From the NCBI GenBank assembly GCA_964019415.1, contig OZ025869.1, positions 7,078,882-7,142,881 on the forward strand: a DNA stretch of 64,000 bases, read 5' to 3'. This DNA is from Ianthella basta (Eukaryota > Porifera > Demospongiae > Verongiida > Ianthellidae). The notes under the pieces are model-generated. The model saw only the letters and a list, made by a program, of their open reading frames with translations, had not been told where the DNA came from and did not search any database. Both the position numbers and the translations under genes were made by a program. Positions 58,101-64,000 of the stretch are shown here, piece by piece (positions within the stretch are counted from its first letter, which is position 1; each line of letters starts with the position of its first letter).

Positions 58101-58599
58101 CTAAGGCTAATAATCAACTAAGAACAATATTTAGCTGTGAGAGTGGTGGTTAGCAAGTGTCAAAGCTAAACATCTGTCGGATTGCTTGGCTTTGAGGACA
58201 TTGGTGAAATCAGTTATGCAGTTTGATTTTGTACCCATTGCTAAAGATCGGTTTCACTGTTTGATTTAGTGTACACTGTCATACAAATTACAATTTAGTG
58301 CACTCATACACACCTATTCTAGCAACTCCCCACAGCTTACCCACCTTGTACAATCCAATAAAGCCTACCTCCCTGCTGACGGATATCACCCCTAACCCCT
58401 TTCCTGCACCAAACTCTTTAGTGACCCAAAGACACTTCACCCTATAGAATAGTTGGGACAGACAATGTTCACTGACTCTTGCTCACACACACCACACATT
58501 GCACACACGCACCACACCGCACACATACCACACACACAAAACACTCCCGAACACACCTACAGTACGCACTCACCCAAATACCCCCCACCCACATACCCA

Positions 58600-58653
<54 letters not shown>

Positions 58654-58691
58654 GCACGTACGCACACACATACAAACTCTTACATACACAT
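55165..58691 (+). repeat. Higher-order repeat unit T1, copy 2 (3.53 kb)
   Basis: Collinear with 39,710-43,997 throughout and visibly very similar, but without the Tc1/mariner insertion: the unit reads CAACAAGGATCATATAATC near 57,217. Direct minisatellite at 55,440-55,745 and 56,330-56,660, CA/CG tract at 56,851-56,922, orientation flip near 57,215, inverted blocks 57,237-57,580 and 57,825-58,130, CA run 58,484-58,685 with a nearly pure CA stretch at about 58,602-58,650. Confidence 0.88.
56851..56922 (+). repeat. CA/CG alternating tract with (CG)6 core
   Basis: Purely alternating purine-pyrimidine for about 55 bp, with CGCGCGCGCGCG at 56,881-56,892 flanked by CA and CACG steps. Such a sequence is the classical type that can adopt left-handed Z-DNA under torsional stress; that is an inference from sequence alone. 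Confidence 0.9.
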
Positions 58692-60753
58692 CCATCAGCA
58701 ATGGACTCCTTATCGACTAGGAGTTCCCTCTTCATCTTTGTGAGTAGGTCATGCACAGTGTCACCACAAGTAAGCTACTTGGCATTTTCAGGAGAGAAAG
58801 CCCACATCAGCTAGTGCAGGACCCTTGGCACAACCAAGAAAAGGAATACAATGATAAAAATTGAGTGGACAATGCAGCTCTTGCTACAACCCAAATAATC
58901 CCTTATGGTGTATCACCATCACAAAGCACACTGTCATACCAAGACCAGATGTTCAGCATTTGGGCATATAGTGTATCATCCAATTGACAGCTCCATTCTC
59001 TGCACATAGTTGAATAGCAGTTTGACCATCTGATTTGTGCATATGGTTGTAGCTTGGCATGACAATTCCATTTGTAAGCTTGGTTTTGTGCTCACTGCTG
59101 AAGATCAGATAAGCAGTTTTAAGCGTGTGGCCATTGCTGACAATATCATTGGCATTACCATTCCAATACTGTTGAAATTCAGTTTGACCGAATTGACTTT
59201 GGGCCCATTGCTGAACATCTGTTTCACTATTTGACGTAGTGTACACTGCTGATCAATCAATCAAGTTGTATTTTCCCACACTCATTCACACCCATCCAAG
59301 TTAACCCTACAGCACACCCACCTTGTACAATCCAAGAAACCCTACCTCCTTGCTGATGGATATCACCCCTAACCCCTTTACTGCATCAAACTCTTCTGCA
59401 ACCAGAAGGACAACTCCTCTGTGCAGAATAATGGAGACATTTCTGACTCCTGCTTGCATTGCCACCAAGGAACAAATACATATAATGTAAAAACTCACAC
59501 ACATGCTGCACACACACACATACAGTACACTACATACATGCATGCACACACACACACATGCAAGAAAACACACACACACATCTAAAAATGCACTCACAGA
59601 CTTATACATTTGGCAGCAATGGCCTCCTTCTAGACTGGGAATTCCCTCTTCCTTTCTGTGAGCAGGTCACATCAACTTTCACTACAAGTAAAGCTTCATG
59701 GCCTTCTCAGAAGAAACTCCCCATCAGTTGGTAAAGTAGCCCTCGGTACAACCAAGAACAAGAGCACAATGCAAGTAAGTGAACAATGCACCCTTCATAC
59801 AACCCAAATAAGACAATGATGTATCACCTTCACAAAGCACACTGTCACACCAAGCACAGATGTTCAGCAATTGCGCACATTGCTTGTTATCCATTTCATT
59901 ATCCGATTGTCTGCACATTGCTGACCGTCTGAATTGTACTTATGGTTGTAGTTCGATTCGACTGTTAGATTTGGTGCCCACTCTTCATTATCAAATTGAT
60001 AGTTTCAATATGTGCTCATTGCTGAAGATCAGTCACGCAGATTTCAGTATGTGGTCATTGCTAACGATTCACTGGCAGTTTGATTTTATCATATCCATTG
60101 ACATTGAGTTTGACAGTTTAATTTGTGCCCATTGCTGAACATCTGTTTCACTATTAGATTCGGCGTACAGTGCTGAAGGTCAGTCAACCAAGTTGGATAT
60201 TCACGTAATCACCCCACCTAACCATGCAAATCCCCAGAGCTCACCCACCTTGTACAATCAAAGATTCCCTACCTCCTTGACAATGGATGGCACTCGGAAC
60301 AGCCCCTTACCACAACAAACTCTCCAGCAGTACAAAGACTGATCTTGAAAATCTCATTAGGATTGGGTGAAAGCGACACACACACACGCACACGCACACG
60401 CACACGCACACGCACACGCACACGCACACACATTATTTTCTCTACTGCATTGGACCCACTTATGTGTCTTGATAAGCTTAATAGGGTGCACTGCTCTGGC
60501 ACCAGTGGCTGAATGGGGTGAAAGGAGCGGAGACAGAGGGATGGTGAGGGGGAGGGTGCATGTGGTGAAGTGATGTGGCTCTACCATCAGACCCTAGGCA
60601 CTGCATGTGGTCAGACTCACTTGCATTGGAGTTACCTGCTTACAGTACAAAGACACATACCAAATAAGGTACTTACTATAGTTGCAATAATACCATGTAT
60701 GTATACACACTTCACAAGCACGTGCACACATGCATCCTCACCCTAAGAAGCCG

Positions 60754-60789
<36 letters not shown>

Positions 60790-63700
60790 GCCTGTGGGTA
60801 CTTTCTGCTCCAAGTGCTAGCACTCTGTCCATTGTCACAGTAGCGTAGGGGTAGCAGGATCTGTTGCCATGGCGGGTGCTTCCTCCTGTAGGTATATGTA
60901 AATGCCTTGAAGTAGGCGTATGTAGGTAATCTGACAACTCACAACACCACTGTAATGTGAGGATATTTGATTTTGTGCTCGTTGTCTAAGAACACCCTGA
61001 CAAGTTCATTTTCATGCATATATCTCATGATCGCTCGGAGAAGTTGAATTTGTGCACTCACACACACTTATCCTGACAAATTTTACACCTGTAACAACGT
61101 TCCCTCTCTCCCGCAGCAAACTCTCCATCAACCCAAAGATGAATCTTGGCAATCTCATTAGCCTTTGTGCTTGTTGTCTAAGAACACCCTTACAGGTTCA
61201 GTTTCGTGCATATGAATCTTCAGAATGGGGAAATTGAAATACATGTGAATAAAAGGTCTTCAGAAAAATCTTCAGCAATGAGTAGCAAAGCAGATTGTTC
61301 CTCAGCAATGAGGATAATATCAAATCTAAAGCTGATTCTCTGCAGAGGACACAATATTATAAATTCAAATGTAAGACGGATCTTGGCAATGAGGAAAGTT
61401 TTGAAGCGCAAGACTGATCTTCAGCAATGAGCATAGAAACAAAGTCTAAGGCTGATCTTCTACTAAGAATAATATTTAGCTGTGAGAGTGATGGTTAGCA
61501 AGTGTCAAAGCTAAAAATCTGTCGAATTGCTTGACTTTGAGCACATTGGTGAAATCAGTTATGCAGTTTGATTTTGTACCCATTGCTAAAGATTGGTTTC
61601 ACTGTTTGATTTAGTGTACACTGTCATACAAATTACTATTCTAGCAACTCCCCACATCTTACCCACCTTGTACAATCCAATAAAGCCTACCTCCCAGCTG
61701 ACGGATATCACCCCTAACCCCTTTCCTGCATCAAACTTTTTAGCGACCTAAAGACACTCCACCCTATAGAATAGTGCGGACAGACAATGTTCACTGACTC
61801 TTGCTCACACACATCACACATTGCACACACGCACCACATCACACACATACCACGCCCACCCACACACACACACACACACGCACGTACACACACATACACA
61901 CACACACACATACACACTCTTACATACACATCCATGTTCATGATGTGGCTCTACCATCAGACCCTAGGCACTGCATGTGGCCAGACTCACTTGCATTGGA
62001 GTTACCTGTTTACAGTACGAAGACACATACCAAATAAGGTACTTACTATAGCTGCGATGATACCATGTACGTATGCACACTTCACAAGCACGTGTACACT
62101 GCAACCTCACCCTAAAAAGCCGAACAAACACACACACACACACAATGCCTGTGGGTACTTTCTGCAAGTGCTAGCACTGTATCCATAGTCACAGTAGCGT
62201 GAAGGTAGCAGCATTTGTTGCCATGGCTTGTGTTTCCTCCTGTAGGTATATGTAAATTGTTAAGGAATTAGCTGAATGCCTTGGAGTAGGCGTACGTAGG
62301 TAATCTGACAACCCAGACCACCACTCATAATTATGGCTATGATGTGAGGATACTTGATTTGTGCTCATTGTCTAAGAACACCCTGACATGTTCAGTTTCG
62401 TGCATATTTCTCACGATCAGTCAGACAGTTAGATTCATGCACATGGCTGCAGATCAATTGAACAGTGTACGTTTTATGCTCATCGAGACTGATCTTCAAC
62501 AAGGAGCATATAATCATTGCATAAAACGGATCTGCAGCAATGGGGACAAAATATGATAAACACACCGATCTTCAGCAATGAGGATCAAAACAGATTGTTC
62601 CTCGGCAATGAGGATGATATCAAATCTAAGCTGACCTGCAAACGGCACGATATCAAAGTACAAGACTGATGTTCTGTATGACCACAAAATCAAATTTAAG
62701 ACTTATTCTCAGCAATGAGTCTGAAATCAGAAGTTCTAGGCATCAGCAAATCAAATTGTCAAACTGATCTTTGGCAACGAGCTAAGTTTCATAGTGGAAG
62801 ACTGATCTTTAGCAATGAGCACAAAATCAAAGTCCAAGGCTGACCTACGAAGAGTTAAATATTCTCTTAGAAGACTGATGTTGAGCAAGTGTTAAAGCTT
62901 AAAATCTGGCAGAATGGTTTGATTTTGTATACTTTACAGTTTTGTCCATTGCCAAAGATCTGTTTTGCTATTTACTCTATTGTACACTGCGGAAAACCAG
63001 TCAAACAGGTTGAATTTGTGCACTCATACACACCTATCCTGTCAAAGTTTCATAGCTTGCCAACCTTGTACAATCCAATGAAAGATACCTCCTTAATGAT
63101 GGATACCACCCATAACAATCTTCTCTCCCGCAGCAAACTCTCCATCAACCCAAAGATGGATCTTGGCAATCTCGTTAAGCTTTGTGCTCGTTGTCTAAGA
63201 ACACCCTTACAAGCTCAGATTCATGCACATAAATCTTTAGAATGGGGAAATCGAAATACATGTGATTGAAAAAGGAGACCGATCTTCAGCAATGAGTATC
63301 AAAATAGATTATTCCTACGCAATGAGGATGATATCAAATCTAGAGCTGATCCTCTGCAAAGGACACAATATCAATGCGCAAAATTGTTGTCAAGGAATGA
63401 GCATGAATTCAAATGTAAGACTGATCATCAGTAAGGAGTGAAAATCAGAAGTTCTAGGCTTCAGCAAATCACAGTATCAAACTGATCTTGGCAATGAGGA
63501 AAGTTTCAAAGCACAAGACTGATCTTCAGCAATGAACACAGAAACAAAGTCTAAGGCTGATCTTCTACTGATAATAATATTTAACTGCAAGGAGTGATGG
63601 TTAGCAAGTGTCAAAGCTAAAATCTGTCGTATTGCTTGACTTTGAGCACATTGGTGAAATCTGTTGTGCAGTTTGATTTTGTACCCATTGCTAAAGATCG

Positions 63701-64000
63701 GTTTCACTGTTTGATTTAGTGTACACTGTCATGCAAATTACAACTCAGTGCACTCATACACACCTATTCTAGCAACTTCCCACAGCTTACCCACCTTGTA
63801 CAATCCAATAAAGCCTACCTCCCTGCTGACAGATGCCACCTCTAACCACTTACCTGCACCAAACTCTTTAGTGACCCAAAGACACTCCACCCTATAGAAT
63901 AGTTGGGACAGACAATGTTAGCTGACTTTTGCTTGCACACACGCACCACACCGCACACATACCACACACACAAAACACTCCCACACACGCCTACACACAC
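58692..64000 (+). repeat. Higher-order repeat unit T2 (cut by window end)
   Basis: Follows T1 copy 2 in the same order as at 43,998. Contains spacer C (58,692), direct minisatellite (58,970-59,270 and 59,860-60,190), (CACACG)n at 60,376-60,430, A blocks at 60,564 and 61,940, inverted minisatellite (61,260-61,490, 62,485-62,890 and 63,275-63,590), CA runs (59,494-59,582, 60,755-60,787, 61,805-61,920 and 63,934 to the end). It keeps the 120-bp stretch that the 43,998 copy lost (ACAACGTTCCCTCTCTCCC near 61,092). The array clearly continues past the window. Confidence 0.86.
60376..60430 (+). repeat. (CACACG)n hexanucleotide repeat
   Basis: About seven consecutive perfect GCACAC units, after a short CA start. 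In the sibling units this site is mostly pure CA, so a CG-containing hexamer has spread by slippage in this copy only. Confidence 0.93.

Noticed and set aside
36949..64000. Frames rich in THTHTH, HTHTYT or VCVCVC
   Set aside because: Translation of CA/TG microsatellites. Frame lengths follow microsatellite length.
35320..64000. AATAAA in CAATCCAATAAAGCCTACC as polyadenylation signals
   Set aside because: The phrase is part of a repeated module and varies to CAATGAAAG or CAAGAAACC in sibling copies, with no coding region upstream.

Overview
This 64 kb window looks like repeat-dense heterochromatin from a metazoan, probably a marine invertebrate. I find no intact gene. The evidence for animal DNA is the decayed LINE-type (non-LTR) reverse transcriptases, a Tc1/mariner element with a TA target duplication, MITE-like and SINE-like insertions, and large tandem satellites. 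A 114-bp element reading 'SLVPRP' and a hairpin ending in GGGCCGAAACGTC recall dispersed repeats of sponges and cnidarians. That lineage guess is from memory and is weak.

The left half (1 to about 33,275) is dominated by one 77-78 bp satellite superfamily that changes subfamily along the contig. Subfamily A (1-6952, GGGGGGAGTCTTACCCAACC) gives way to B (about 7745-25,200, GAGGGTTGCCAACCC) and then to C (about 25,200-33,275, GAGGGTTGGCACCCC). All three share a core of ATGACTCCAAATG, TTTTCTCAT and CCCATTAGCAAGGGG. Into it are inserted a Penelope-like fragment with a hammerhead-like hairpin (4186-4309), a second minisatellite in alternating orientation that forms a long inverted repeat (6953-10,165), a 376-bp element flanked by an 8-bp repeat (20,415-20,790), a 114-bp MITE with a 9-bp duplication (23,763-23,876), two SINE-like copies (25,861 and 26,599), a 1.6-kb long-inverted-repeat element (27,590-29,165), a LINE relic (30,275-31,450) and a nested MITE/hairpin (32,288-33,105).

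A patch of LINE relics in opposite orientations (about 33,540-35,305) separates the satellite from a different repeat world.

From about 35,320 to the window end there is a multi-kilobase higher-order repeat. Units of about 3.5 kb (T1) and 5.5-5.7 kb (T2, T2') follow the order T2', T1, T2, T2', T1, T2, giving a super-period of about 14.7 kb. Each unit is built from a 38-bp minisatellite (core GACTGATCTTCAGCAATGAG) that occurs in both orientations, several roughly 0.9-kb spacer modules and many CA/CG microsatellites. A 761-bp Tc1/mariner element is inserted in one T1 copy only.

Almost all open reading frames here come from repeats with few stop codons and should not be read as genes. The only coding relics I support are pieces of three LINE reverse transcriptases and the N-terminal DNA-binding part of a Tc1-type transposase.
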